NCBI GenBank assembly: GCA_964638715.1
Contig: CAZWZF010000022.1
Location: 1 to 64,000 of the forward strand
Reading direction: 5' to 3'
Source of the DNA: JBAXQQ01 sp037131695
Lineage (GTDB): Bacteria; Armatimonadota; Hebobacteria; CAIYQO01
DNA length: 64,000 bases
Shown here piece after piece: positions 17,438-26,843 of the stretch. Every line of letters begins with the position of its first letter. The first letter of the stretch is position 1. The notes beneath the pieces were generated by a model. That model did not search any database. It saw only the letters and a program-made list of their open reading frames with translations, and was not told the DNA's origin. The translations under genes were made by a program, and so were the position numbers.

Positions 17438-17547
17438 GGTGACAAATCTATAATTTGAAAAATAGGTTTTGCAATTGCCTCTCTCTTTCTTTTGACAAAC
17501 TATCTCTATTTTTACCATAATATACCATCTGATAGAAGGATATTATT

Positions 17548-18375
17548 ATGCGTAAATTACATGTTGCTGTTTCCCAAATAAATGCTGTTGCGCTGGGACC
17601 GCAGGAAAACTTAAAACGAATCCATCGCCAGGTAAAATCTGCGTCCGCAGTTGGTGTCGACCTGATATTATTTGGTGAAACGGTAATTCATGCCTACAAC
17701 TTTTCGCCGGAAAACCTGGCACTTGCTGAAGCTGTTGGCGGTCCATTAACCAGCCAGGTATCCGCATGGGCGGCAGAATATAATATCATTATACTTGCCG
17801 GTTTTATTGAAAAAGATGACGTCAAGCTATATAACAGCCATCTTGTTGCCCGTCCGGATGGCAGCATATCAGTAGAAAGAAAACACAAAATAACCGATAG
17901 CGAAATAGCTGGCGGATTAACCGGCGGCAAGGCAGAACGCACCGTATTCGACTTTAACGGGGTTAAATGCGCAATTATCATCTGTGCTGACAGCGGAATC
18001 GAAAATCTGCATACTGCACTGGCAAGCCAGGGAGTTGAATACCGGCTATGCCCTACCGCCGGCGGCAATATCATCAACGGAAAGCCGATACCATATATTC
18101 ACGAAGATGAATTGGAATCTGAAGAAAAACAGGCACTCGCCGCAGAATATCGGCAAAAAGTATGCGTGAATGACGCCATAATTCCCGAAGATCCTATCCC
18201 ATTCACCGGTTTTGCGTCAGCTAACGCCATGGGTGATGATGGCACCGGAATACGCCACATGGGGCATTGCATGATAGTGGATAAATACCGTGTCTTACGG
18301 GCGCAAATACCCGGAACTTTGGTGATAGAACATCAGGAAGATATGATGGTTCACGCGACTTTAACGTTTAAATAA
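17548..18375 (+). CDS. Nitrilase-superfamily carbon-nitrogen hydrolase
   Basis: A 275-residue hydrolase with the Glu-Lys-Cys triad of the nitrilase superfamily: E44 (LILFGET), K112 or K114 (VERKHKI) and C146 (CAIIICADSGIEN). Family members hydrolyse amides, N-carbamoyl compounds or nitriles in the cytoplasm. The length is typical of single-domain amidases. A long acidic insertion at about residues 185-200 (DELESEEKQ) is unusual. AGAAGG lies about 10 bases before the ATG. The next gene begins 10 bases after the stop, so the pair is co-transcribed. The substrate cannot be inferred. Confidence 0.85.
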   Translation: MRKLHVAVSQINAVALGPQENLKRIHRQVKSASAVGVDLILFGETVIHAYNFSPENLALAEAVGGPLTSQVSAWAAEYNIIILAGFIEKDDVKLYNSHLVARPDGSISVERKHKITDSEIAGGLTGGKAERTVFDFNGVKCAIIICADSGIENLHTALASQGVEYRLCPTAGGNIINGKPIPYIHEDELESEEKQALAAEYRQKVCVNDAIIPEDPIPFTGFASANAMGDDGTGIRHMGHCMIVDKYRVLRAQIPGTLVIEHQEDMMVHATLTFK

Positions 18376-18385
18376 AGGAACCGCC

Positions 18386-19855
18386 ATGTTATATCGTCCG
18401 CCAGCAGAAAAAAACGCGTTATGGGATACCTGGCTGCTTGAAAAAGATGGAATATTCTATCTCTTTTCACTAACTCGTGATAATCCTGCCACACCGTTAT
18501 GGGATAGTTTTAGACTGGCAATCTCAAATGACTGTGTGCATTGGCATGATAAAGGTGTCATATTACGCAAGGCTGATAATGTAGATTGGATGGGAACCGG
18601 ACATACCTGGAAAGTCGGCGATAAATATGTATTGAATTACTCGGAATGTACCGGTAATCTGCAAACGATAAAATTCGCGACTTCATCTGACTTGCTGCAA
18701 TGGGATGAACTCGGTGATGACTATATCAGCTTGCCTGATTCGAGATGGTACCAGGTTGGACTGGAAAACAGCCCGACTGCTACCCCGCGGTGGGATTGTA
18801 TTTATGTGGTGCCAGCCGAAGATGGAAATGGATATGTTGGCTTTTTGACCGCCAACGCTAATTTCGGACATCCTTCCCGACGCGGAGTTGCCGGTTGTGT
18901 ATATTCGAAAGATGGACTGCATTTTGAAGCGCTGCCACCAGCGGTAAATCCCGGATTAAGCGCAGAAATAGAAGTTGGCGGAGTGGCAAAAATCGGCAGC
19001 AACTGGTATATGGCGGTCAGCCTGCCCCATAATCTGCTGGGAGAACGCAATGCATGGCCTGACGCGGCAAACTCGGGAACCCAATACCTGGTATCCAAAA
19101 ATCAGACCGGACCGTACCATTTGCCAATAGGGAATAACCGACTGCTTTCTGCACCAAAAGGATGGTCGTATTTCGGACGCTTTTTCAGCCATGCCGACAA
19201 AGTCTTTCTCAATCACCACGTCATCCCGGCATTTGCCGAAGACGGCATTAGCTTTGCCCCATTGAAAGAAGTGCGGGCAGTTGAAGACGGTTCAATTGCA
19301 TTATTTTACTGGTCAGGCAATGACGCTTTGAAAGGACAGTCATTACCTATAAAATTAAATAACTTTAAACCGACATTCTGCGGAACTATCGACCCCTGCC
19401 AATGGACAACAGGAACTAATTCAATGACATCAGTTGCTGATGGGTGCACTGGCATAACTACAACTAATCTAAACGAACAAAACAAAAATGGTATCATAAT
19501 CGATATAGAGATAAAATTTAACAGTAAATCAGGTTCAGCAGGCTTATTGCTCGCACCAGGAAATAATAATGGCTACGTATTATTAATTCACCAAAACGGT
19601 ACCGCAGAAGTTGGCACTATACATAAAAACAGGTACGGTTGGAACATAGAACCGCTGCACACCCTACCCAATTTCATATCACCTACAGACTGTTATCACC
19701 TAAAATGCCTGACCCGCAACAGCTTCGCGGAATTTTATTTAAACGACCGTCTTGTAGACGTAATATCACTGCCATTTATACTCAATGAAATAGGTTTGAT
19801 AGCGGAAGATTGTGAAGTTGTGTTTAGTGAACTGGTGATTGTTGAGATGGGGTAA
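18386..19855 (+). CDS. GH32-like five-bladed beta-propeller glycosidase-family protein
   Basis: A 489-residue protein. Residues ~1-310 carry repeated blade motifs of clan GH-J/GH43-like propellers: WDTWLLEKDGIFYLFSL, S-N-D-C-V-H-W-H-D-K-G, a second SSDLLQWDELGD and a third YSKDGLHFEAL. The C-terminal ~170 residues look like the beta-sandwich of GH32 (GIIIDIEIKFN...GLLLAPG...AEFYLNDRLV). An acidic SECTGN may stand in for the GH32 EC motif, but the nucleophile region WMNDPNG is not seen, so catalysis is unproven. No signal peptide is visible, so it is probably cytoplasmic. It has an AAAGGA ribosome site and follows the nitrilase by 10 bases. Confidence 0.7.
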   Translation: MLYRPPAEKNALWDTWLLEKDGIFYLFSLTRDNPATPLWDSFRLAISNDCVHWHDKGVILRKADNVDWMGTGHTWKVGDKYVLNYSECTGNLQTIKFATSSDLLQWDELGDDYISLPDSRWYQVGLENSPTATPRWDCIYVVPAEDGNGYVGFLTANANFGHPSRRGVAGCVYSKDGLHFEALPPAVNPGLSAEIEVGGVAKIGSNWYMAVSLPHNLLGERNAWPDAANSGTQYLVSKNQTGPYHLPIGNNRLLSAPKGWSYFGRFFSHADKVFLNHHVIPAFAEDGISFAPLKEVRAVEDGSIALFYWSGNDALKGQSLPIKLNNFKPTFCGTIDPCQWTTGTNSMTSVADGCTGITTTNLNEQNKNGIIIDIEIKFNSKSGSAGLLLAPGNNNGYVLLIHQNGTAEVGTIHKNRYGWNIEPLHTLPNFISPTDCYHLKCLTRNSFAEFYLNDRLVDVISLPFILNEIGLIAEDCEVVFSELVIVEMG

Positions 19856-19928
19856 AAAATAAAGAGAGAAAATTAGGATTAATTGGTTTCCATCTTCACT
19901 CTTCTCTCTTCAATCTTCTCTCTTCCCC

Positions 19929-20987
19929 CTACCATCCGGCAGCGCGATATACCTGGTGGATTATATTCAGGTTTATCAATTCGCGTTCCAACGGCATGGG
20001 TACCGGACCGGTGCCGCACAGGTAATCTATGTAGGCAATTCCCAGGTTAGCCATGTCACCGGGATGGCCTTCCATATCAACAGTGAACTTCTCTGACTGC
20101 GCCTTGCCTTTTCCGTCATCATCAACATAAAAGAACTCCACTGTCGGGTCATCCCACGAGCAGAAAGCGAATTTCAGGCCGCCTTTGGTACCATAGATAG
20201 CCGTCTGGTTGGGTGATTCCATGTTGGCATTGCTGGCGCGTTCCCAATAATATTTCAAACCGCCTTCAAACGTCATCATAGCACAGCCATGTTCTTCAAC
20301 TGTGAATATATCGGTACCCGGGTCAACTTTGTCCAGACCATTTATGCAAAAGCCATCAGCCTTGATAAAGCGCGGTTCATCCAGCAGACCCAGATGAAAT
20401 GACAGGTCATATACCCCCCAGTCAAACATAGGGCCGCCACCGGCTATGTTGCGATTAAGAAACCATTTTGCCGTCGGATTGTATTCCAATCCACCACGAG
20501 ATTGGCGACCGACTGAACGGTGATGAATATAATAAATATCACCCAGCTTGCCATCATCAATAAACTTTTTAACAAATGTATACTTGGGTTGCAATCGCGC
20601 GTGGCGTGCGGTGCAGCCAGATATTTTTAATTCAGGATGCTGTGCCGCGACTTTCACCAGCCTGCGGGTTGCTGACATTGATGTCGTCAATGGCTTTTCC
20701 ATCAGCAAGTGTTTACCAGCGGCGATAACGTCCAAACCTATCTTTAAATGCGTAGATGGCGGGGTACAAATAACTACCGCATCTACTTCATCATCATTTA
20801 ATATATCATGATAATCCGCGGTTGTTTTCGGCACATTAAATGCTTCAGCCGATTTCGCCAATGCTTCAGGATTAAGGTCAGCAATCCAGCGCAACTCTGT
20901 CCGCTGATCAGTGGTGAAGTAACTCATATGTTCCTGGGCTACCATGCCACTGCCAATAATACCCGCTTGAATCAAACCATTTTTCAT
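19929..20987 (-). CDS. Gfo/Idh/MocA-family oxidoreductase
   Basis: A 352-residue NAD(P)-dependent oxidoreductase. The Rossmann fingerprint is GIIGSGMVAQEH near the N-terminus, and the EKPLTTS motif carries the conserved lysine of the family. The C-terminal half contains GGGPMFDWGVYDLSFHL with the usual D and H of the active site. Members oxidise or epimerise sugars, inositols or related alcohols. A ribosome site (AAGGCGG) precedes the ATG. It lies downstream of and on the same strand as the URO-D gene at 21168, and converges on the GH32-like gene. Substrate unknown. Confidence 0.9.
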   Translation of the reverse strand: MKNGLIQAGIIGSGMVAQEHMSYFTTDQRTELRWIADLNPEALAKSAEAFNVPKTTADYHDILNDDEVDAVVICTPPSTHLKIGLDVIAAGKHLLMEKPLTTSMSATRRLVKVAAQHPELKISGCTARHARLQPKYTFVKKFIDDGKLGDIYYIHHRSVGRQSRGGLEYNPTAKWFLNRNIAGGGPMFDWGVYDLSFHLGLLDEPRFIKADGFCINGLDKVDPGTDIFTVEEHGCAMMTFEGGLKYYWERASNANMESPNQTAIYGTKGGLKFAFCSWDDPTVEFFYVDDDGKGKAQSEKFTVDMEGHPGDMANLGIAYIDYLCGTGPVPMPLERELINLNIIHQVYRAAGW

Positions 20988-21102
20988 ATTATGCCGCCTT
21001 TTAATTTAGTAATGTAACGGCTGTCATTTTATATTAAATTTAAGGAGATTTCAATAAAATAAGAACAGAATAAAATTTCCACATAGATAATTTATTAAAC
21101 CA

Positions 21103-21140
21103 CAAAGAGCACAAATAATATTCTTTGTGTTCTTTTAGTT
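21103..21140. terminator. Imperfect hairpin between URO-D gene 2 and the Gfo/Idh gene
   Basis: AAAGAGCACAAA and CTTTGTGTTCTTT pair around a short AT loop. It lies just 3' of the leftward URO-D gene and may terminate it or be a dispersed hairpin repeat. The stem is AT-rich, so the call is weak. Confidence 0.35.
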
Positions 21141-21167
21141 CTTTTAGTTAGATAATATTATTGATAC

Positions 21168-22319
21168 CTAAAACATATCCCGCAAGCGGTCGCAGTAATA
21201 CCGAACATTATCAAACTCCGCATCAGGAGCTATGCGGTGATCTGGACATGGGATAAATCCGCCTAATTCAATTAGCGGTCTTAAGCGCTCAATCTCTGCG
21301 TCAATCGCGGCGCGGTCATGGGCAAATACCACTTTATTCATTCCGCCTACCCCGCGCAATTCCTTGCCATATTTTGCGCGCCAGGGGGCAATGTTTGCGT
21401 CCCAGGTGCCAACTTCAATTGGGAACATGGTGTTCACGCCATTTTCAAACCAGGTGGGAATCAGTGCGTCTATCATGCCATCACAATCAAGGCTGACAAT
21501 ATTTATATCATAGCTTTTCAGCAAATCTGTTATGCGTTTGTAATGAGGACCGACTTTTTCCATAAAGAAACTGGGAGTTACCAGCGGACCGTTTTTATAG
21601 CAGATATCTTCCCAGAAATGGCCAAAGTCGAACTTTGCGCCGGTTTCCAGCGTTGTTTTTACTGCCTGATAGCACAGTTCTGCATTAACATTAATGACTT
21701 CTTCCAATAATTCTTCGTCATCAGCAACCAGGTAACAAAGATTTTCTATACCGATATAATTGCGAATAGTGCCGTATAAACTGCCGCAATGAATACCATA
21801 CATATAATCGCGGTCATCTTTTTGCAAAAACTCCATTCCGCCTTTGTCAAACTGCATGGTGGTATCATTTACCCGCATCTGGCTTTTCATCACTCGGTCG
21901 GTGTCAAACTGCAGCTTTGGAAGATATAAGTCTTCCCATTCCATGCGTCCCTTGAATAGATGGTCAATTTCCGCCGGGATAGAGCCGGCACCAGGACTGT
22001 GTAATTCTACCACACCATAAAAATTCATTACATGCTGAGTACCATCCGCAAATTCTTTTACTATCCTGGTTTCAAATGTTGGAATTAATCCTGTATTTGG
22101 ATGAAATGCGGAATAGTAATTGCTGTCAAAACCAAGTTTCGCGCTTAATACGGCATCAACAGGGTTGCCGTCACCCCAGCCTTGCGCTTCTTCTGCCTTA
22201 AGATGGCCTTCATCTATCCACTTTTGCAGTGTTTCACCCCAAAAGCCGAAATGCAATATCGGCAAACGGTCGTAAGGCTGATAATTCAAAGCCGCCATAA
22301 TGCGTTGGCGATTATTCAT
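21168..22319 (-). CDS. URO-D-superfamily protein (second type)
   Basis: A 383-residue protein with the opening NNRQRIMAALNYQPYDRLPILHFG, typical of a URO-D subgroup common in environmental gene clusters for carbohydrate use. It has S-L-D-C-D-G in place of the zinc H-x-C motif of the protein at 16155, and ends with the characteristic GGFIPCPDHRI block. A true haem function is unlikely. AAAGGAA precedes the ATG. It lies 176 bases downstream of the sugar isomerase gene, probably in the same transcription unit, which suggests a role in breakdown of a modified sugar or methylated compound. Confidence 0.85.
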   Translation of the reverse strand: MNNRQRIMAALNYQPYDRLPILHFGFWGETLQKWIDEGHLKAEEAQGWGDGNPVDAVLSAKLGFDSNYYSAFHPNTGLIPTFETRIVKEFADGTQHVMNFYGVVELHSPGAGSIPAEIDHLFKGRMEWEDLYLPKLQFDTDRVMKSQMRVNDTTMQFDKGGMEFLQKDDRDYMYGIHCGSLYGTIRNYIGIENLCYLVADDEELLEEVINVNAELCYQAVKTTLETGAKFDFGHFWEDICYKNGPLVTPSFFMEKVGPHYKRITDLLKSYDINIVSLDCDGMIDALIPTWFENGVNTMFPIEVGTWDANIAPWRAKYGKELRGVGGMNKVVFAHDRAAIDAEIERLRPLIELGGFIPCPDHRIAPDAEFDNVRYYCDRLRDMF

Positions 22320-22470
22320 GTTTCCATTCCTTTAAAATGCTAATATGCATTTATTTTTATCATTCACATCGATTGGCAGAATAAGACTTCTATATAGATT
22401 TTCTATGTCCTGCATATATTGCCAATTCATATTTTTTTACATACACATTTTTTTCACATACGAAGTAAAA

Positions 22471-22500
22471 TCGTCAATTGTCGAATTGTCAATCGTCAAT
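22471..22500. repeat. GTCAATTG-type short tandem element, copy 1
   Basis: Overlapping copies of GTCAATTG/GTCGAATTGTCAAT. The TGA stop of the leftward isomerase gene (22496-22498) lies within it. The same kind of element occurs at 28811-28842, again at a gene end. Confidence 0.6.
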
Positions 22501-23371
22501 TATTTAATATTTCCCTCATTTGCACCCCGGTCTTCTCCGCCAATTCCATATCAGGCAGCACTAAATCGGGGATGCGGCAGAATGGAATCATTTCTGCGGT
22601 TATGGGACCGGTGTAGTTGATATCTTGTAATGCTTGCAGGAAGGCTGGCCAGTTCAGGTCGCCGGTTAGCAAGTCGTCGCCGAAGCCATGGAGTACGCCG
22701 CCGCAGTCGTTGCGGGAGAAGTTTTTCACATGGACAGCTTTTATCCTGTCACCCAATATCTCTACCCAATGTTCAGGATAGCCGTTTATCAGCACATTTC
22801 CAGCGTCAAAATATACTCCCAGTCGTGATGAATCAAACTGGTCGACGAAGGTGCGCATGGCGATTGGGTCGGTCAGGAACCAATTCCACACATTTTCGAT
22901 GGCAATATTTATCCCCAGGTCTTCTGCCAATGGCAGGCATTCACGCAGCGATGCAGTTGATAAATCCCATGCTTTGACATACGAAACCACCGGTTGTGAT
23001 TCATCCCATGGCACCGCGACATATCCAGGTACTACCAGTATCGTTTCTATTCCCAATTCGTATGCTACCCACAAATAATCTTTTGTGAACTCAATTGCCT
23101 GCTGCCTTACTTCTTCGCGCGGGTCGGATAGCGACTGTCCCCAATATTTGCCGGTTGCTATGGTGCGCAGTTTCGTTTCCGACTGTCCGGCACTATTTCG
23201 AATCTCTTCACATTTTTCTTTGCTGATACCCGGCACCATCTCGCCATCGCCAAAAGATAACTCGATGCTATCAAATCCAAATTCACGCGCTTTATTTATA
23301 GCCTCAACTACCGGTGTCTCACCAGCAAAACCGCCAATAGTAAGGTAACTTATTTGAATTGGCCACTTCAT
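22496..23371 (-). CDS. Sugar phosphate isomerase/epimerase (xylose isomerase-like TIM barrel)
   Basis: A 291-residue AP-endonuclease-2-type TIM barrel. Metal-binding positions look conserved: E in SIELSFGDGEMV, E in IAIENVWNW, D and H in YFDAGN...VHVKNF, and the late E in ITAEMIPF. The family includes tagatose/xylulose epimerases and inosose isomerases. Its ATG follows GGGAGAA, and the upstream Gfo/Idh gene ends 21 bases before, so the two are one operon, as is usual for these pairs. The last codons and stop fall within a GTCAATTG repeat. Confidence 0.9.
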   Translation of the reverse strand: MKWPIQISYLTIGGFAGETPVVEAINKAREFGFDSIELSFGDGEMVPGISKEKCEEIRNSAGQSETKLRTIATGKYWGQSLSDPREEVRQQAIEFTKDYLWVAYELGIETILVVPGYVAVPWDESQPVVSYVKAWDLSTASLRECLPLAEDLGINIAIENVWNWFLTDPIAMRTFVDQFDSSRLGVYFDAGNVLINGYPEHWVEILGDRIKAVHVKNFSRNDCGGVLHGFGDDLLTGDLNWPAFLQALQDINYTGPITAEMIPFCRIPDLVLPDMELAEKTGVQMREILNN

Positions 23372-23392
23372 GATAATTCTCCCAATTATTAA

Positions 23393-24403
23393 TTATAACA
23401 ATACAGGCTTTCCAGATTTAATTGATTCTATCTCGCCATAAACCAGTTTCAATGTCTGGCATGCGGATGATGGCGGACAAATCTCAGATGTTTTCCCGTC
23501 AGTTATGCACTGAATAAAATGCACTAATTCAAGGTAATAACCGTTTTCACAATCATGTTCAACCTGTATTGGCTTCTCATTCTTTTCATACAGCATCAAT
23601 TTTCCGGTATCATCCAGGCACAGGGTAGCATTTTCCATATTAATGGTGAAAGTCATAGAGAACGGAAATCCCTGCTGATATCCCCAACCGCCTTCTGCAA
23701 CTATTAATGCGTCATTGTCATAGTGGAATGTGCTGACAACATCGCAATTCAACCCACTGGCAGTACCGGCACTTGCTACATATTTCGGCATACCGAATAG
23801 ATGAAGTATAAAGTCTGAATCATGAATATGCATATCCAGCACGCATCCGCCGCTTCTCGCCTGGTCCATCAGCCAGTTATCCCAACTCCACATTGGAGAA
23901 GCAGACCGGCGGACAAAATAAGCCGCTTTCACTTCGCCATACTTTCTGCTTTTTACCATTTCACCAGCGACGACATATTGCGGCCAAAATCTGATGCATT
24001 GCGCGATAAATAGCTGTTTTCCGGTAACTTTCGCACATTCCAGCATTTTTTCAGCTTCCTGCGGCGTCAGTGCCATTGGCTTCTCGCAAATAACATCCTT
24101 ACCAGCCTGCATTGCTCGTATGGCATATTCGGCATGCAAAAAAGTTGGCAGCGTAATATCTACCGCGTCAACATCCTGATCGTTAAACATCAATTCAGCA
24201 TCAGGATATATCTTCAATGCGGACAAGTCTTCATTCTTTACTTCACCGCCAATATTTATTTGCACGCTTGACCAGTCGCCAGTACATTTTTTGGGGTCAG
24301 TATCGCAAATTGCGACTACTTTAGCACCCGCCACGCGAGTATAAGTGTTGTAATGATTGATTCCCATGCCGCCCATGCCAATAATACCAATACGAATTGT
24401 CAT
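23393..24403 (-). CDS. Gfo/Idh/MocA-family oxidoreductase
   Basis: A 336-residue oxidoreductase with the dinucleotide-binding IGIIGMGGMGINH, the lysine motif EKPMALTPQEAE and the later SGGCVLDMHIHDSDFI catalytic helix. It is not closely similar to the paralogue at 19929. Members act on sugars or cyclitols with NAD(P). AAGGGGA precedes the ATG. It is the first gene of the leftward operon with the isomerase and URO-D protein, which suggests a pathway of oxidation, isomerisation and demethylation or cleavage of an unknown sugar. Confidence 0.9.
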   Translation of the reverse strand: MTIRIGIIGMGGMGINHYNTYTRVAGAKVVAICDTDPKKCTGDWSSVQINIGGEVKNEDLSALKIYPDAELMFNDQDVDAVDITLPTFLHAEYAIRAMQAGKDVICEKPMALTPQEAEKMLECAKVTGKQLFIAQCIRFWPQYVVAGEMVKSRKYGEVKAAYFVRRSASPMWSWDNWLMDQARSGGCVLDMHIHDSDFILHLFGMPKYVASAGTASGLNCDVVSTFHYDNDALIVAEGGWGYQQGFPFSMTFTINMENATLCLDDTGKLMLYEKNEKPIQVEHDCENGYYLELVHFIQCITDGKTSEICPPSSACQTLKLVYGEIESIKSGKPVLL

Positions 24404-24564
24404 AATAAATCCCCTTGCAAATAATGTTATAGAATTATACCAATACTTTTGCTCTCGGGTATATACTAATCCAAATCAAGCACTAAAAATTTGATTTCAA
24501 CCGGTATATAACTTATAAAATCAAAAGTAGTTAAAAAATATTGATTTTTCTTATATTTAAAGGG

Positions 24565-24592
24565 TTGATATTTTTAGTATCAAGGGTATAAT
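24565..24592 (+). promoter_or_regulatory. Sigma-70-type promoter for the histidine kinase
   Basis: TTGATA at 24565-24570 and TATAAT at 24587-24592 are 16 bases apart. They lie upstream of the kinase ATG at 24635 and leave a leader of about 35 bases. Confidence 0.7.
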
Positions 24593-24634
24593 GTAAATTA
24601 CAGATGTCGGAAAATAAATAATAGGGATTAAAAT

Positions 24635-25801
24635 ATGGAAGATTTTCAATCAAAACGAATAAACATTCTGGTGATTGAAGATGACCCTGATGACGAAAAA
24701 CGGATTCGGGATGCATTGCAGTTAAACCTTTATACCAGTAACAAGCTGATAGCTGTAGACAGCTTAGAGCATGCTACTGAGGCTGTTCGTGATATTAATA
24801 TTGATGTTGTATTGCTTGATTTATCTTTACCAGACTGCCAGGGATTGGATGTAATTACAGAGATTAAAAAGGTCATTAAAAACGCCCCAATTGTTGTTCT
24901 TACAGAATATGGCGACCTGGAAAGCGCGTTGCACGCCTTGCAACTGGGTGCGCAAGATTATCTGGTGAAAGGTCAATACGCTTATGACATGTTGACACGC
25001 TCCATTCAATATGCCCGTGAAAGGCACCGCCTGTTAAGCGACCTGGAAGATATTCGTAATAAATTAGCTGAAAAAGTAGAAGAACGCACGCGGAAATTGG
25101 AACTGGCAAATAAAGAACTGGAATCATTCAATTATTCAGTTTCACACGACTTGCGTTCTCCACTGCGGGTAATTTCATATATGAGCGGTGAATTAAAAAC
25201 TGAGTTCGCGGATAAAATGGATGAATCAGCCATGGAATTGGTTAATAGAATTGTAGCGGCATCGGATAAAATGGCGCATTTAATTGAAGATTTACTGCAA
25301 TTATCCCGACTTACGCAACGAGTAATAAAATCAGAAAAAGTTGATATCAGCCGTATCGCTGTTGAGTTTATATCAGAATTATCATCATCTGATATAGAAC
25401 GAGAAGTAACAACCGCAATAGAACCGAATTTATCTACTTGTGGCGATAATAATCTGCTGCGAATTGTAATTGAAAATCTACTGCGAAATGCATGGAAATT
25501 TACCAAGAAAACTCCAAAACCTTCTATTACTATTGGAAAAATTGATTATAGCAACACCCCAGTATATTATATAAAAGACAATGGGGTTGGTTTTGATATG
25601 AAATATGCAGATAAGTTATTCGCACCATTTCAGCGTTTACATTCAGAAGCTGATTTCCCTGGTACCGGCATAGGTCTTGCAACTGTACAGCGCATAATAT
25701 ACCGGCACGACGGACAAATTTGGGCTGAAAGCGCACCAGGCAAGGGAGCTACTTTCTATTTCACGATACAAGCAGCTAAACCGACAGGATTTACTGTATA
25801 A
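24635..25801 (+). CDS. REC-histidine kinase fusion protein
   Basis: A 388-residue cytoplasmic sensor-like protein. An N-terminal receiver domain (residues ~8-130) has IEDDPDD, phospho-acceptor D62 (LLDLSLP) and the K of YLVKG. A coiled-coil linker follows at ~135-165 (LAEKVEERTRKLELANKEL). The kinase has H171 in the H-box (YSVSHDLRSP), an N-box NLLRNAWKF, then DNGVGFD and the G2 loop GTGIGLA. The H-box type matches phytochrome-like kinases. With no membrane segment, it must take input through its own REC domain. Its partner REC-PAS gene begins 11 bases after the stop, so they probably form one phosphorelay. Confidence 0.93.
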   Translation: MEDFQSKRINILVIEDDPDDEKRIRDALQLNLYTSNKLIAVDSLEHATEAVRDINIDVVLLDLSLPDCQGLDVITEIKKVIKNAPIVVLTEYGDLESALHALQLGAQDYLVKGQYAYDMLTRSIQYARERHRLLSDLEDIRNKLAEKVEERTRKLELANKELESFNYSVSHDLRSPLRVISYMSGELKTEFADKMDESAMELVNRIVAASDKMAHLIEDLLQLSRLTQRVIKSEKVDISRIAVEFISELSSSDIEREVTTAIEPNLSTCGDNNLLRIVIENLLRNAWKFTKKTPKPSITIGKIDYSNTPVYYIKDNGVGFDMKYADKLFAPFQRLHSEADFPGTGIGLATVQRIIYRHDGQIWAESAPGKGATFYFTIQAAKPTGFTV

Positions 25802-25812
25802 AGGAGAACACC

Positions 25813-26721
25813 ATGGCAATTTCATTACGATTATTGTTAGTGGAAGACTCACAAGATGATGAGTTAATGGTGCGCAGGTTATTAGCAAAAGCTGGATTTA
25901 ATATCATCATGGAACGAGTACAAACGGCAGAATCATTAGAAGAAGCAATGACGCAAAGATGGGATTTTATTATCGCGGATTACCGAATGCCATCATTTAC
26001 CGGAATTGAAGCATTGAAAATTGTCCGGCAAAAAGACGCGGATGTCCCATTTATATTGATTAGCGGTGAAATAGGCGAAGAAATTGCCGTACAGGCGATG
26101 CGCGATGGAGCGCAGGATTATCTAATGAAACAGAACCTTACCAGATTAGGTCCGGCGGTTGAGCGCGAACTGCGCGAAGCAAGCCATCGGCGGGAAAAAC
26201 GCCAATTCGAGCAATCGTTGCGCGAAAGCGAAGCGCGATACAGATTACTGGTTGAACATATACCTGCAATTGTTTTCATCGTATCTTTGCAGGAAGGTTA
26301 TCGGGTAACTTTCCTCAACAAACAGATTAACAATATCCTGGGATACCAACCAGATACAATTATCAGCATGGGAACTCGCTGGCTTGAAATAATACATCCT
26401 GAAGATCGCACTAATTTACTGAGAGAACTGCGCCGATGCGCCGAAAGAAGCGGCACCCTGCGTTCTGATATACGATTTTTTGATACCATGGGAAACATTG
26501 TATGGTTTCACATTGAGGCGTATGTGGTGCCGGGAACACCGACAAAACCATCAGTGTTGCAAGGTGTAATGCTGGATATCACAGAAACGAAACAGGCAGA
26601 AGATGCCCTGCGAGACGAAATGCTTTTCGCTCAACAGTTAATTGATGCTGTTACAAATATTGTCAGCGCGCGCGAACAACGCATACTTGGCTCCCAGGGC
26701 ATCGGCATACATTCTGATTAG
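25813..26721 (+). CDS. REC-PAS protein, apparently C-terminally truncated
   Basis: A 302-residue protein. The receiver domain (residues ~5-120) has EDSQDDE, phospho-acceptor D56 (IIADYRMP) and YLMKQN. A PAS domain follows (about 135-265: SEARYRLLVEHIPAIVF...TRWLEIIHPEDR). It ends with a PAC-like DITETKQAEDALRDE and then FAQQLIDAVTNI, which looks like the opening of a second PAS domain or output module, but the frame stops about 30 residues later. AAAGGAG precedes the ATG. No output domain (kinase, GGDEF or HTH) is present. A long hairpin element begins 12 bases after the stop, so truncation by insertion or deletion is possible. Confidence 0.88.
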   Translation: MAISLRLLLVEDSQDDELMVRRLLAKAGFNIIMERVQTAESLEEAMTQRWDFIIADYRMPSFTGIEALKIVRQKDADVPFILISGEIGEEIAVQAMRDGAQDYLMKQNLTRLGPAVERELREASHRREKRQFEQSLRESEARYRLLVEHIPAIVFIVSLQEGYRVTFLNKQINNILGYQPDTIISMGTRWLEIIHPEDRTNLLRELRRCAERSGTLRSDIRFFDTMGNIVWFHIEAYVVPGTPTKPSVLQGVMLDITETKQAEDALRDEMLFAQQLIDAVTNIVSAREQRILGSQGIGIHSD

Positions 26722-26732
26722 ATATCTTTTTA

Positions 26733-26825
26733 TTAATTAACATCGATATACAGGATTAGCTGGATATTTTATTTTTGCTTTGCAAAAATATTATCCTATC
26801 CATCCTGCCCATCGATGTTAATTAA
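26733..26825. repeat. 93-bp hairpin (REP-like) element
   Basis: The outer arms are a perfect 15-base inverted repeat (TTAATTAACATCGAT at 26733-26747 and its complement at 26811-26825). The inner arms share CAGGAT-type blocks imperfectly, and the tip is TTTTTGC-TTT-GCAAAAA. It sits between two convergent genes, so it could serve as a bidirectional terminator, but the size suggests a dispersed palindromic element. Confidence 0.75.
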
Positions 26826-26843
26826 AATTTGTTATCAGCAACC

